Assembly (NCBI GenBank): GCA_010015675.1
Contig: ML976982.1
Location: 950,102 to 969,061, forward strand
DNA: 18,960 nt
Origin: Byssothecium circinans
Lineage: Eukaryota > Ascomycota > Dothideomycetes > Pleosporales > Massarinaceae
Reading direction: 5' to 3'
Below, piece after piece: positions 1 to 9,684 of the stretch (its first letter is position 1; each line of letters begins with the position of its first letter). The notes beneath the pieces are model-generated. The model was not told the DNA's origin, ran no database searches, and saw nothing but the letters and a program-made list of their open reading frames with translations. The translations under genes and the position numbers were made by a program.

Positions 1-900
1 AATTGCAATCAATTTACAATCAATCCGCTTGAAAATGGCTTCCAATTCAATTCAATCAATCCACTAGATAACTCGTTGCAATCAAGTCAAGATACTCTCT
101 AGAGATTGATTGACTTGATTGTTGGCAAGTCTGGAGTCAGCATTCTCATAAACAAATAATCTCTCAAACTGTCCACCACCATACCAAGCGAATCAAATAT
201 CAGTATCAAGTTGGTCAGTTCAAACATGAACGTAAGTTAACAGGGCAGCCTGACCACAGCCTTTGAGAATGAGTGCACAGGTTGCACAGGTTTGTTCTCG
301 CAGTAGCTCTATCATCGTCATTTGGAAGCACTGTGTAACTCATGGCATCGGTGGTGAAGAGTGCATCTTCGCAACAAGCTCTGCGCAAGCTGAACCTATT
401 CAATGTCATGATGCTTCACGTACGACAGTACTGAAAGATGAGTGGAGAAGAGGCACTGTCATACTTGAGCTTCTCTCTCGGCTCAATATATCTCATTCTG
501 GACTGATTTCGATGACACCTTATGCAGTCTCCTCTGCTGAGTGCCTCGCTCGAGATCTCACACAATTTATTAGATATCTACTCTCGGTTCCTCACTCCTG
601 CCCAACCCGCACTGTAAAAGATGCCCCGAGAGTTGAAAGACTTGGTAGTGGCACATCAACGAACGTATAGTTCCTGTTTTCTCGTCCGCATACGCGGCAT
701 AGTTAAGCTGATTTCGCCCTACGCTAAACCCAAATCATACTCGCCCCGTCTGACCGCGGCTGAGATTTCTCACACTCTCACCGCTCGCTCCAGGCACCAA
801 ATATCCACTCACAATAAATGCGCAAGATCACCAGCTTGGTGGAACGGTAAAGAGAACAGCTTCGACCTAACATTCCCCAATTCGTGAACATCCCGAGGTC
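1..900. other. Intergenic leader, no convincing gene
   Basis: I see no gene that I can support here. The first 120 bases are AT-rich and carry repeated caatcaa/caattcaa words plus a perfect 12-bp inverted repeat at 79-90 and 110-121. The open frames from 263 to 887 have no recognisable domain and no convincing splice continuation into the next gene. The stretch probably holds the promoter and 5' leader of the gene that starts at 901. Confidence 0.5.
79..121. repeat. Perfect 12-bp inverted repeat with 19-bp loop
   Basis: The arm caatcaagtcaa at 79-90 is matched exactly by its reverse complement ttgacttgattg at 110-121. The loop holds ctctctagagag-like sequence, itself partly palindromic. The surrounding 120 bases are full of related caatcaa words, so the structure could come from a low-complexity tract rather than from a functional site. 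Confidence 0.6.
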
Positions 901-2030
901 ATGCCTATGTCACCAAAAGACGGTATAAAGCAGACATTGGGCGCCGCAGTAGTGCTTCTCTGCAGCCCACTGATCCTTTGCTACGCCGGCTATGTAGCGC
1001 TGCTCAGAGCGCGCCAGAGACGATTTGGGCGCGATCTGAAAGATGTTTATCGGCGCCGAAAACGCGAGTATCGACGCAGGAAATCGCTCTCCGATACCAC
1101 ATCAGTATCCAGGAACTTCATCGCCCGTAAACTTCTCGCATCAAAAACCACTGGCGGGAAGAACTTCAATACGCAAACCCAATCGCTATTCTTTCGCCTC
1201 CCGGCAGAGATTAGAAACCAGGTTTACCGTTATGTGCTCTGCTCGCGACAGCTTGTTTCGATTCAACCTGCGGGGAAGAAATGGGAGGCTACGCGACTGG
1301 GCAATGCGGGTTGTAAGGATGGGCGTGCGTGTAAGAGGGGGAATGGTGTAACTGGGCCGTTGTTGGAGGAAGAGATGGTTCTGCGGCATATCGTTTGTGT
1401 GGAGTCGTTTGATAGAGGGCGTACGGATGGTGGGGATAGGATGTTGCTAGCGCTTGTTAGGACATGTCGATTGATGTATGTCTTTCACCTCCTCCGTCTC
1501 TTTTCCATACGAGAGAGTTCCTCTCGGTGAGCTGACTCGTCCACTGCAGATATGCCGAGACCCTTCCGCTGTTGTATGGAGAGAATACTTTCGTAGCAAC
1601 CCTCGATTACAACTTCCTCGCCTTCGCACTCTCAATCCCACAGGCCCATCTCGATCTTATCCGCTCACTCATCCTCTATCTGCCCGGCCAGCCAGACTAC
1701 GAGCAGCCGGGGATAGCGGTTAGTATGGCACACTCAATGTATCCCGCGCTCAAAGTCGTAAAGCGTATGGAGGGGCTGAAGCAGTGCCACTTCATCGTCC
1801 GTGAAGATTATTCAGACCGAGAGGTGAAGAGTTTGCTGTGGAGCTTGAAGATGATAGAGAAGGAGGAGCGATGGAAGGGCGTGTTTGTGATCGATTGGGT
1901 GGGGTATGTGAGCGGGAGAATTGCGCAGGAGTTGGATGTTGTGGAAGAAGATATGGATTGCCTGAGGCTTTTGAGAAGGTATGCTGTTAATGAGCTGGAG
2001 GATGTGGATCTGGATAGCAGGTCCTATTGA
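901..2030 (+). CDS. DUF7730 / F-box-like protein with N-terminal membrane segment
   Basis: Two exons, 901-1475 and 1550-2030, join in phase across a 74-bp intron (GTATGT donor, CTGAC branch point, CTGCAG acceptor) to give 351 residues. The splice restores the motif CRLIYAETLPLLYGENTF at about residues 189-206. Residues 13-35 form a hydrophobic, probably membrane-spanning helix, followed by a strongly basic stretch (36-61). From about residue 96 the text FFRLPAEIRNQVYRYVL begins the domain that I recognise from the large fungal DUF7730 family, which has F-box-like or 2EXR-like N-terminal motifs (LPxEIRxxVY, then RQIYxEaxPLLYgeNtF). Many of these proteins are thought to be adaptors, but none of that is shown here, so the function is unknown. 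The ATG at 901 is the first in frame and a second one follows at 907. The N-terminal membrane helix sets it apart from a plain cytosolic F-box protein. Confidence 0.82.
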
Positions 2031-2060
2031 CGCGGGAAGTAGTCATTGCGCATGTGTGCA

Positions 2061-2073
2061 GAGAGAGAGAGAG
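2061..2073. repeat. (GA)n dinucleotide tract
   Basis: A short run of GA repeats lies between the stop of the upstream gene and the start at 2227. It is ordinary simple sequence, possibly in the 5' leader of the downstream gene. Confidence 0.55.
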
Positions 2074-2226
2074 GTCCAAGCGCCTGCAGACTAAGTGACT
2101 CCGACGTTTGCTGTTGTCGTGGGGACTTCTAGGGCTCCATCAGCGTCAGTCTCTACCAGTCCATCACTAGTACCACTTGCCGCGGCTCTCTTTTCTATAC
2201 AGATCCACTACTCCCATGTCACAACC

Positions 2227-3059
2227 ATGTCCAGCGCCGCCGCCCTCCCGTCCATCGACCTCCTGTCCCGTCTCCGAGACAGTCTCCTCCCGCTCGTAGA
2301 CCAGTTCAAAGAAGCCCGTGCCGCCAGTTCGACGGTGGCCGCCGTCTCCCCGCGAGCCTTTGACGCCAGCTTTGATCCACAGACCGCCGAGTACTACGAG
2401 ATGCTCGCCGCCCAGGGCATCAAGTTCTACACGGTCCGCACGGCAGAGGTCGACGAGGAGGCGCAGGCATTTCTGGACGATCCGGGGGTCGACGATGCGC
2501 TGAAGCAGGGTACGATAATGCACTGCTGTTGCGAGGACGCTGCGTTCGTGTTCTACAATGTGCTGAAGTCGATGATTGATAGTAAGGAAATAAGACATTG
2601 ATTTGAAACGTTTAATTTCTTCTGCTTTCTTGCTTTCCGTTTCGTATTCTTTTGTTTGTTCAGTACTTTGCATGGTTTTGAAAGAGAATTAACCTTTTCG
2701 TGATTCCAGAAGACGACGATCTCGAACAAGTCGATTGGGCACACCAAAGCGTCTGCCCACGCAAAGTCTTCTTCCCAGACGACGAGCACGGAATGGAATA
2801 TATCTATAGTCACGACTTCTTGATCCTACACGCCAAAGGCGGCTTCACTTTCGTGCTGGACCCAACAGGGGCACAATTCGGTTTCGAAGACGTTCTCACC
2901 ACTCTGGAAGCATATGAGGAGAATTGCTTGAATCCTGAAGACAAGCGAACGTTTCGTTGTCCGGAAAAAAAGCTCAAAAAGTATGAAAATACTCTCAAAG
3001 GGGGAGACCCGTGGGTGGAGCAGCTCTTCGTGCTGCGAGAGGTTTTGGCTCGCCAGTGA
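2227..3059 (+). CDS. Hypothetical protein with possible Cys-His-Asp (papain/transglutaminase-like) triad
   Basis: Exons 2227-2581 and 2710-3059 are joined across a 128-bp intron (GTAAGG donor, ATTAAC branch-point-like site, TTCCAG acceptor), giving 234 residues. The start is the ATG at 2227 in a good fungal context (acaaccATGtcc); the open frame extends upstream but has no ATG there. The sequence is acidic and largely globular, with no signal peptide or membrane helix. Three adjacent cysteines at residues 100-102 open a predicted helix (CCCEDAAFVFYNVLK). A histidine at 153 (YSHDFLIL) lies in a strand, and 16 residues on comes LDPTGAQFGF with Asp169. This Cys-helix, His, DPT order resembles papain-like or transglutaminase-like folds, and I recall similar LDxTGAQYG text in fungal MYND-type proteins. 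No MYND zinc finger is present. The family is not identified with certainty and the enzymatic role is inference. The downstream neighbour is a secreted protein with no evident link. Confidence 0.78.
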
Positions 3060-3632
3060 AACGAAACATGGGGTCTGCACCAGCCACCCATTTTCCGGCA
3101 GCCACCGGATCGCTTCCGTGTCTTTTCTCGTCATCTCACCACTTTGCTCCTAATTGCAACGGACATCGCAGTCGCACCACCAACGCACGATTCAGCAACT
3201 ATCTCACGTACCAATGAAGTGGTAATGCTGCCTTATTCCGATCGCTCGAATGACGTTACTACACCGTTGCCCCCGCTGAAGATCGCCCCTGTTGCGGTCA
3301 GTGGGCTGCCGCATCACTGTGCATCGTCATGCTAATTTGGGGAATTCGATAGTGGAGAGGTTGGTAGGTACGATGTTGCACAGCAAGGATGTGCGGCTGA
3401 AAACGAGAAATACTGCTATGGTCTGCTTGCTGCGCCTGATGGTACCGTAACTCACGATCTCACTCTTACTTATTGGCTGGCCTCATTCGCACGAAAAAGA
3501 CCGTCACCCACTGCACAGACTACCTACAGAGCCTTCTTTCCCTACCTCATTTAAAGCTCAACTCGATCGAACCACCTCACTCATACTCACAACACCTACG
3601 AATCAGACTTCCTCATCAAAAACTCCGTCAAG
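3060..3632. other. Intergenic spacer before the secreted-protein gene
   Basis: No gene is supported here. Short open frames at 3011-3335 look like chance. The last 100 bases are C/T/A-rich, as is usual for a fungal core promoter and 5' leader, and contain a TTTAAA box. Confidence 0.5.
3550..3555 (+). promoter_or_regulatory. Possible TATA-like box of the secreted-protein gene
   Basis: TTTAAA lies 78 bp upstream of the ATG at 3633 and is followed by a pyrimidine-rich leader (ctcactcatactcacaac), a common layout for well-expressed fungal genes. The match is short and could be chance. Confidence 0.3.
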
Positions 3633-4103
3633 ATGCTCACCATAGCACCTCTCCTCACGCTCTTCACAGCCCTCACAGCGGCTCTCCCAACCTCACATCT
3701 CACCCCCCGAGCCGGCGGTCCCGCAATCCTCCCCATTCCATCGACCTGCACCGTCTCCAACCCTCGATCAGCCACACCCGCCACCTTCCTCCCATCGGCC
3801 GAACTCCAATCCACCGCCCTCCTCTACTCGGCCTACTACCCATCACCCACGTCCAACAAGACCCAGCTCGCCGAACAATGTCTGCAGCAGTGCTACGGCT
3901 ACGGCAACCACGTCGAATGCAAAGCCGCCTTCTGGGCCGAGAACGTCGTGGTCCCGCCCGGATACTACGGTTCGCCTGGCGGCCAGCTCATGACGGCTTG
4001 CTTGATGTACAGCCGCGCGGTCACCGAGGCAGATTTCACTCAGGCGCCTAAGGGCGAGGGCACGGATGCGTATACACGGAATCTAGCGTGTCCTGCTTCA
4101 TGA
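3633..4103 (+). CDS. Small secreted six-cysteine protein
   Basis: A single exon of 156 residues. The start MLTIAPLLTLFTALTAALP is a classic signal peptide: a hydrophobic core at about 4-17, with likely cleavage near residue 17-19. The ATG has a good context (gtcaagATGctc). The mature part has six cysteines (39, 83, 87, 96, 123, 153), enough for three disulfides, and one N-glycosylation sequon, NKT, at 75-77. The core text CLQQCYGYGNHVECKAAF followed by GYYGSPGG and ACLMYSR matches a family of uncharacterised secreted proteins that I recall from Dothideomycetes. No enzyme motif is visible. An extracellular role is supported; an effector role in host interaction is only a possibility. Codon use is rich in C-ending codons, as in highly expressed genes. 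No transmembrane helix or GPI signal is present after the signal peptide. Confidence 0.86.
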   Translation: MLTIAPLLTLFTALTAALPTSHLTPRAGGPAILPIPSTCTVSNPRSATPATFLPSAELQSTALLYSAYYPSPTSNKTQLAEQCLQQCYGYGNHVECKAAFWAENVVVPPGYYGSPGGQLMTACLMYSRAVTEADFTQAPKGEGTDAYTRNLACPAS

Positions 4104-5036
4104 AGGGAAGCGGAGAGCTGGTAACCGCGATATGCTGCGGAGACGCAGATGCTGGTGTCGCAGCGGTGTTTTTGTGCGCAGGTTCTTCGGGACCGAAGGC
4201 TGCGTGTAGCAGGGTTGTGGTTTCTTGGGGAGTGCGGGCGGGGTGTAATTCATAATGACGGCATGAACTGGATGGTGTTTGGGAACCGTGATTGGGTCTG
4301 CAGAACCCTATAATTAATTTATTAATCCACCAGTTGTGACTCTTCTACAGTGGCTATTGAAAAGCACTCTTTTCGAACACTGTGAACTCGGGGTTGTACT
4401 CACTATGCTGCTAGCTCCTGCTCTCTCATGCATGGTCAATTTATCGTCCGTCCCGAATCGGAGAGCCAACTGCATCTCCATGTATTGGCTACCGTAGAAA
4501 TCGAAGCTTCCAACCGTCAGTCCACTTCGCAAATCGATAGCGTTATCGCGCCTTCACCTTTTATCCGGTCCCACACGAGACTCGCAATATTCTCCCAGCA
4601 GGTTTTCGCACCAAGATAACAATGCTGAATTCAAATCGAATAGTGGAGAGCTCCAAACATCCACACGATCGCGGATCAAACCCATGAAAACGCGGTTCAA
4701 AGGGCCCTCTTCCCTTTATCCTCCTCAACGTTTCAAGGCCCTTGCCAGAAGAAGTCCTTTGGAATCTCCGTAATGATCGTTATAGCCTATCGTCATCATT
4801 ATTCCCTGTCGGGTCTCACCACCAGCGTCCATGTCCGATGGTTCGCTTAACCTTGTATCCCCGCGAGCCCTCATGACGCAACGCGAGGACCGCCATTGTG
4901 CACCAGCCTTGCATTTCCCACGACTCGAGGAAAATAAATGCACGGCCATGGCCCGTGATTCCTATTTTGAAGCGCGCGGATGACAAGCGTTGCAACATGT
5001 ATCGGGAGCTATTTCGAGGATGTTTTGGACGGAGGA

Positions 5037-5052
5037 GGATGGATGGATGGAT
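5037..5052. repeat. GGAT tetranucleotide microsatellite
   Basis: Four consecutive GGAT units form a short microsatellite in non-coding DNA. It is useful at most as a length-variable marker. Confidence 0.6.
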
Positions 5053-5349
5053 GGGGTTGAGGCTCTGGGTTAAGCTTCTTACGGGACCGAAAACATCAAT
5101 GCTGCATGCACGACTGTGTAGAGTCGTGGAGATATTGCGATACGAGTTCCAAACGTCGATATTCGCCTCCACAAGATACAACTTCTTCATCTCCGCGCTG
5201 GTATATTTGGCTACCTACCAAGGTATCATGCAAGCGAAGTGCAGCCTCATACACCACCGACTTATTTGCAGACAGGAGATCACGGCGGTGCGGAGTGGAA
5301 CTTGGCTTGTGAGGTTTGTACGATATGGTACAGGCATTGGTACCTGCCA

Positions 5350-5401
5350 ACGATAGAGTATGCATGGTGGATCTACATGGTAACTATGCGTACTCTATCG
5401 T
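5350..5401. repeat. Imperfect 19-bp inverted repeat (foldback)
   Basis: The left arm 5350-5368 (acgatagagtatgcatggt) pairs with the reverse complement of 5383-5401 (acgatagagtacgcatagt) at 17 of 19 positions, with a 14-base loop. Both differences are transitions. A stem of this length is unlikely by chance. It could be a hairpin in a transcript, a protein-binding palindrome or the relic of a small foldback element. No flanking target-site duplication is evident. Confidence 0.65.
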
Positions 5402-6879
5402 CAATCCGCTCGTGCACTCAGGTCACCCGTGATATCGGTGACGTCCACTGTCACCAGCAATTTCAAGGCCTCCAGCGACCATGTAGGCGAGTCAATGTCT
5501 CTCGTTTCGACGTCTCTCCACCAACGCAATTGTAAAACCATACATACATACAAAGGGACACCTTCCGAGCGCCATCGGAAGATGTCACACCCAAAGTAGG
5601 TGTACCGTACCGTGCGCTAGCCACCGTTTCCAAAGAACAACTGCCAAACACGGACTACATGTATTTTTAGCCCACATCAACGGCCCGTGCATGCTAAGCT
5701 TTTTGAGCCTCCGCTTACCACTCATGGGATAGCGCCATCACTCTAGCCCGAAGAAGGTAGATCGACGGGAAGCGGGCGTAAGAATAGCATCAACGCTCGT
5801 ATCCCGAGCTTCGAATGTTTTGCTTTTTCGATGTTGAATGAGCGCGGGCGGAGATGGGGGCCTGAGGCTGGCGTGGGGGGTTGAAATGTTTGTAAGGAGC
5901 TGGGACTGGGGGCTATTTCTGTGCCAAAGGGTGTTTGTTATGCTGAGCAGCTGAAGCTGAAAGACCCATGGTATAGATTCGCGAGTGAGAGGTGGGCTGG
6001 GTGGGACGGCACGCACGCATGCGCTGAACACCCTTCTATGCATCCTTCGCTGCGCTTTCGGTGCATGCCCGATACGCATCATTGGTTCGCTCGTTATTTT
6101 GCTTTTGCTTCCTGCACGATCTAAGATCTACATCGTTCGTCTATTCGAGCCCGATGCGGTAGCCGGACAGACAGCGTTTGCGGAGATTTTCTTCTTTTGG
6201 GGCACAGACGGACGGAATGAGTGCGTGCGTGCAGGCATGCGGGCGGGCGTGCGTTTCCAAAGATAGTTGCTCGGGGGAGTATGGTGGTGGAGTGCGGATA
6301 TCGAAGTGTTTGGCTTTCTCGAAGGGGGTTTCAGTGAGTTGAATGGAGCCAAGCGGATACCTCGACAAGATGAATTCTTGGGCATTGATGCTATCCACAC
6401 CCTACTAAATGTACGGATAGCTAAACTACCCTGGGTCCTGATTCATGGTCTACAAGAGCGTTAAGCAAAACCTCTGCACAAATTAGTGCTAAGTATGTGT
6501 CAAACACCTTCATCCTCAGCCTTATGATCTTTTGTACGACGGCTGCACGCATCTAGGGCTGGCTCCGAGCGAGTGGCTCGCTAACAGCTAGCCAACGGTC
6601 AGTGGACAGGTTGCACTGTACATGGGTATGTAGGGTCCAGCCTTACGGCCACTGTCTTTGATGCTTGCCCAGGTGCTTCACGCCCTCGAGTATGTGTATC
6701 CGATGCACATGTGAAATAATCAAAGCGTCCATAGACTCCAAAGCGGTGTCGGACAGTCGGAGGCATGTACACCGTGGTAATATGCGGAGGTGAGAAGTAA
6801 GTGCACGGTTGAAGTGAACCGAAGTAGGTCAGGATTCGAGAATAGAAGCGGGAGTATGTGCAGACTACACGCACGCACA

Positions 6880-6965
6880 AACCCACACATGCTAGTCAGT
6901 TCAAACGTACGTGCGTCCGACGCGCATACCTCCCAGCGCACGTGCGCGCATTCACACATGGCACA
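6880..6965. repeat. Alternating purine-pyrimidine CA/CG tract
   Basis: The tract is dense in cacgcac, acacatg, acgtacgtgcg and gcgcacgtgcgcgca words, an alternating purine-pyrimidine composition of the kind that can form Z-DNA. It is non-coding simple sequence. Confidence 0.45.
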
Positions 6966-7210
6966 TGCGTCTATCAAATGCTGGACTCGGGAGGGGACCT
7001 TGCATCTTTGACACTTGACAGGTCCGACCCGCGAACTGAAACATCGTCGCCATCATGGATCCATCCAACCGTCCATCGCCAAACATACACATAACCCTCC
7101 CCCAATCCAAATCCGGCCGAGACTTGGACCCAAACGGGCGCTTGATAAAGCCTATGCTGCGCAGATCAAATACGAACGCACCATACATGTTCCATCAAAA
7201 ACAATGTTTG

Positions 7211-7262
7211 GGGCGAGACGAGATTTAGTGAGGTGAGGCGAGGCGAGACGAGGTGAGATGGG
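7211..7262. repeat. Imperfect pentanucleotide tract (GAGGC/GAGGT/GAGAC)
   Basis: About ten imperfect 5-bp units of the form gaggt, gaggc and gagac follow one another. This is low-complexity sequence with no coding role that I can see. Confidence 0.55.
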
Positions 7263-8390
7263 AAGTGGAGTATGCACTCCTCCCGCGGGCGTTACCAGAG
7301 ATGATCTGACATGATACCCACCGGCCAGGGCAACGGCAAGGTCTCCGAACGCAAACCTCACCATGCACTGACCAGACCCGTCCTCCGACTTCCATGTGCG
7401 TTGTGCAGTATCTATTTTAGCCAACAGCGAGAAACCAAAGACAATTTGCCTCGAGAGTCGGAGCAAGGCCGTTCCTCAACACGCAAATAGGAAACCCTAG
7501 GCATCGCGATCCCAATTTCCCGTATGACGATGCAGGGGGCCTATAGTTCTACCGGTCACCATTCCCAATCCTTCTTCCGCTTTCAAACCGTCCTGAAATA
7601 CACAGTGATTGGATCGGGCAGGAGTAGGGGCGAGAGACTGAACCTGAACCAGAACCAGAAATACCGCTGCTGATGCCAGCCACCTTCCGGCCCGCAACGC
7701 TCGATTCGGAATCGCTTGAACCTTCCATGCATGCCCCGGATCAAGTAAGTGACAGGCGAAGCGAGGGTCTGGTAAGTGCGAGCCCCGATAGACGACAGGG
7801 TTCGTGAGCAGCGAGGACCCTGAGCCCCTATCAGCTGGACCGGGGTGAGTGGGGGGACTGGGCGAGAGCTTGGGCTTAGTTTAAGTGGACGGCCCTAGGA
7901 CGGAGAGCAAATGGGTTAGTGTGGGGTTGTTTGTTGTGGACTAACAGGTGAGTTTTGTGGTCAATTGGTCTCAGTGTATGGGGACGGTGGCGATCCTGCC
8001 TTTAGCGGGTCCTGAGGCTATTGAACTCGGGGCCAGTGGGTTCTATTCTCGTTATTGTGATACAAGTGGTGGGATATTCAGTTGAATTTGCCGACGATTG
8101 TGTCGGAGGGATAGGATTTGCATTTGCAATTGTTGAATACGATGGCACTCATTTCCCTGACTGACACTTGCCCTGTTGCCGTTTGGAGAGCATGAAATTC
8201 CCAGCCTGTATCGTAATAACACCCGTAGCTCAAACAAGAAAGAATAGTTAAGTGATAAATGTTTGCGAGGCTATAAACGCCAGAGCGCCTCGCTATGTGG
8301 TGTGATATGCAAATGTGTGAACAAAAACCAAAAATCCAAACCCAAAAACCAAAGCGAACAGAAGTCATCCCGACCCAGGCTCTGGCCTGG

Positions 8391-9394
8391 TCATGGCGAT
8401 GAAGAACCCTCCTTTTTCACCCCAAAACCGATCTTGAAATCTTGGTTCAAGATATCCAAAAGTTTCCGTGAAAGCGGGTCTGTACTGCTGCTCCGCCGCG
8501 TGGTAGTTTTACCGTCGTCGTCTTCACCCTCAGCGTCATCCTGATCTTGTACTACGGCCTGCATAATCCTTTGCAGCCTCTCATGCTGGCTTTTAAGTTC
8601 CGTGTGCGATGAATCGAGCTTTTTGTATTTTTCCTCAAGGGCTGCGAGTTGGATTTCGAGGTCACGGGCGTGCTTTTCCTTGCGTTCGCGGAAGGCACGT
8701 TGGGCTGCTCGGTTTTGGGCTCTTCGCCTCTGGACAGCTGTTAGATGTGAAGATGATGGGCGAGGCTGGGAAAACTTACTCCTGAAGTTGTGTGTTGTCG
8801 CTCTGCTGGTGCTGACGGTGCAGATACGTGTGGGTACATTTCGATCTGTGGTGGTGGACTGCAGTATGATGCGTCGTGGTCTGAACCAAGCTCAGATTCC
8901 GCTATTGGTATCGGATATGCGTAATGCATTGTGTCGTCTGCGATTCGAGGATAGTATTCTTGAGTCATCGGTGTGGAGAATTGGTGGTCGTAAGTAGAAG
9001 CCTTGCTGCTGTTAGTTCACTCCGCATTCGCTGTTTGGCACTGGAGTAACTTACAGGAGATCCGGTAAGACTCGGGACGTTGGAGATGTCCTGAATATCT
9101 ATTTGGTCCATTGGGTTGTATGCGGCGGCTTGGTGGGGCTGCATGTATGCACCGCTCTGTGGCAACCACATCTCGTATGCTGATGATGGATCCATTGGCG
9201 ATATATTCGGTGGGTCGATTACTGAAGAATTGCTAAAGGTTGATGACGCGGGCAGTTGAAAGGTAGGCAAGGCTATGTTGCTGTTCGTTCCTCAGCTAGA
9301 TGGATGATTGAGAGGTGGATGATGGCAAGGAACCGGGGCAAGCGTGCGACTTTGAATTGTTGATGCTTAGAATGTAGGCGTGAGCTTACACCAT
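8391..9394 (-). CDS. Yap/AP-1-type bZIP transcription factor
   Basis: Four exons on the - strand: 9394-9390 (ATGGT only), 9280-9055, 9001-8780 and 8729-8391, giving 263 residues. Introns are 9389-9281 (GTAAGC...ACAG), 9054-9002 (GTAAGT, CTAAC branch point, CAAG acceptor) and 8779-8730 (GTAAGT, CTAAC, CCAG). The last junction gives HTTSG-RRRAQNRAAQRAF, a complete fungal Yap/Pap1-type basic region (residues 152-176, with the QNRAAQRAFR signature). Leucines at exactly seven-residue spacing follow (175, 182, 189, 196, 203). The first 150 residues are a Pro/Ser/Gln/Tyr-rich, probably disordered activation region. The C-terminus is short and Ser/Asp-rich and has no cysteine-rich redox domain, so it is unlike Yap1 and closer in build to small Yap-like regulators. 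It should act in the nucleus as a dimer. An in-frame ATG at 9448 (A at -3) would add 18 residues, and I cannot exclude that start. The first exon and the AAG acceptor are inferred from reading frame. Confidence 0.85.
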
Positions 9395-9684
9395 CGAGGG
9401 AAGCTGAGGTCTTATAGCACGGCCCCAGACGCGCTCTCCCGCGGCCATAATTCCAAGCTTCGAGCTGCTGAAAAGATGGACGGTGGCGGCAGGGGTCGTC
9501 GTCCACGCCCACTTGCAGGCGCAAACGGGAACGGACCCTGCACAACGAGGTGCAGGGCTGGCCTGCTTGTCCGCTGGTCTGGGCGCTGGGATGGAGCAAG
9601 CTTTTTGGTGTTGTTATTCTTGACTTCAAATGGCCGGAGTGTTGCAGCCTGACCGGGGAGTCTGCATGACGGCGCCCGCTAAAC

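Larger units (their letters stand above)
4104..8390. other. 4.3 kb stretch without a supported gene
   Basis: None of the open frames in this stretch shows a domain, a signal peptide or a coherent exon-intron structure. The longest (for example 4898-5356 on + and 5738-6082 on -) read like chance translations, with scattered cysteines, tryptophans and arginines and uneven codon use. The stretch does contain simple-sequence tracts (GGAT repeats near 5037-5052, CA/GT and CG-rich alternating tracts near 6190-6260 and 6865-6965, a GAGGC-type tract at 7211-7262) and a 19-bp imperfect foldback at 5350-5401. I found no tRNA or 5S rRNA gene, no terminal repeats and no reverse transcriptase or transposase remnant. 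The left end is the 3' flank of the secreted-protein gene and the right end is the 3' flank of the bZIP gene. Confidence 0.5.

Noticed and set aside
263..887. Open frames on the + strand before the first gene
   Set aside because: They have no domain, uneven composition and no splice route into the gene at 901. They are likely chance frames in the promoter or leader.
4898..5356. 152-codon open frame on the + strand
   Set aside because: The residue text is rich in Cys, Trp, Arg and Met without pattern, third codon positions show no bias, and it runs through a microsatellite and into the foldback.
5738..6082. 114-codon open frame on the - strand
   Set aside because: Low-complexity Pro/Arg/Ser text with no recognisable motif and no conserved-looking segment; it does not look like a gene.
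7741..7860. Possible structured RNA near a CAGGGT/ACCCTG stem
   Set aside because: The stem is only six pairs with a 15-base loop, and no tRNA, 5S rRNA or snRNA signature is present.
9273..9629. 118-codon open frame on the - strand overlapping the bZIP leader
   Set aside because: It lacks an ATG and its phase does not fit the bZIP exon 2. It is read through the promoter and the first intron.
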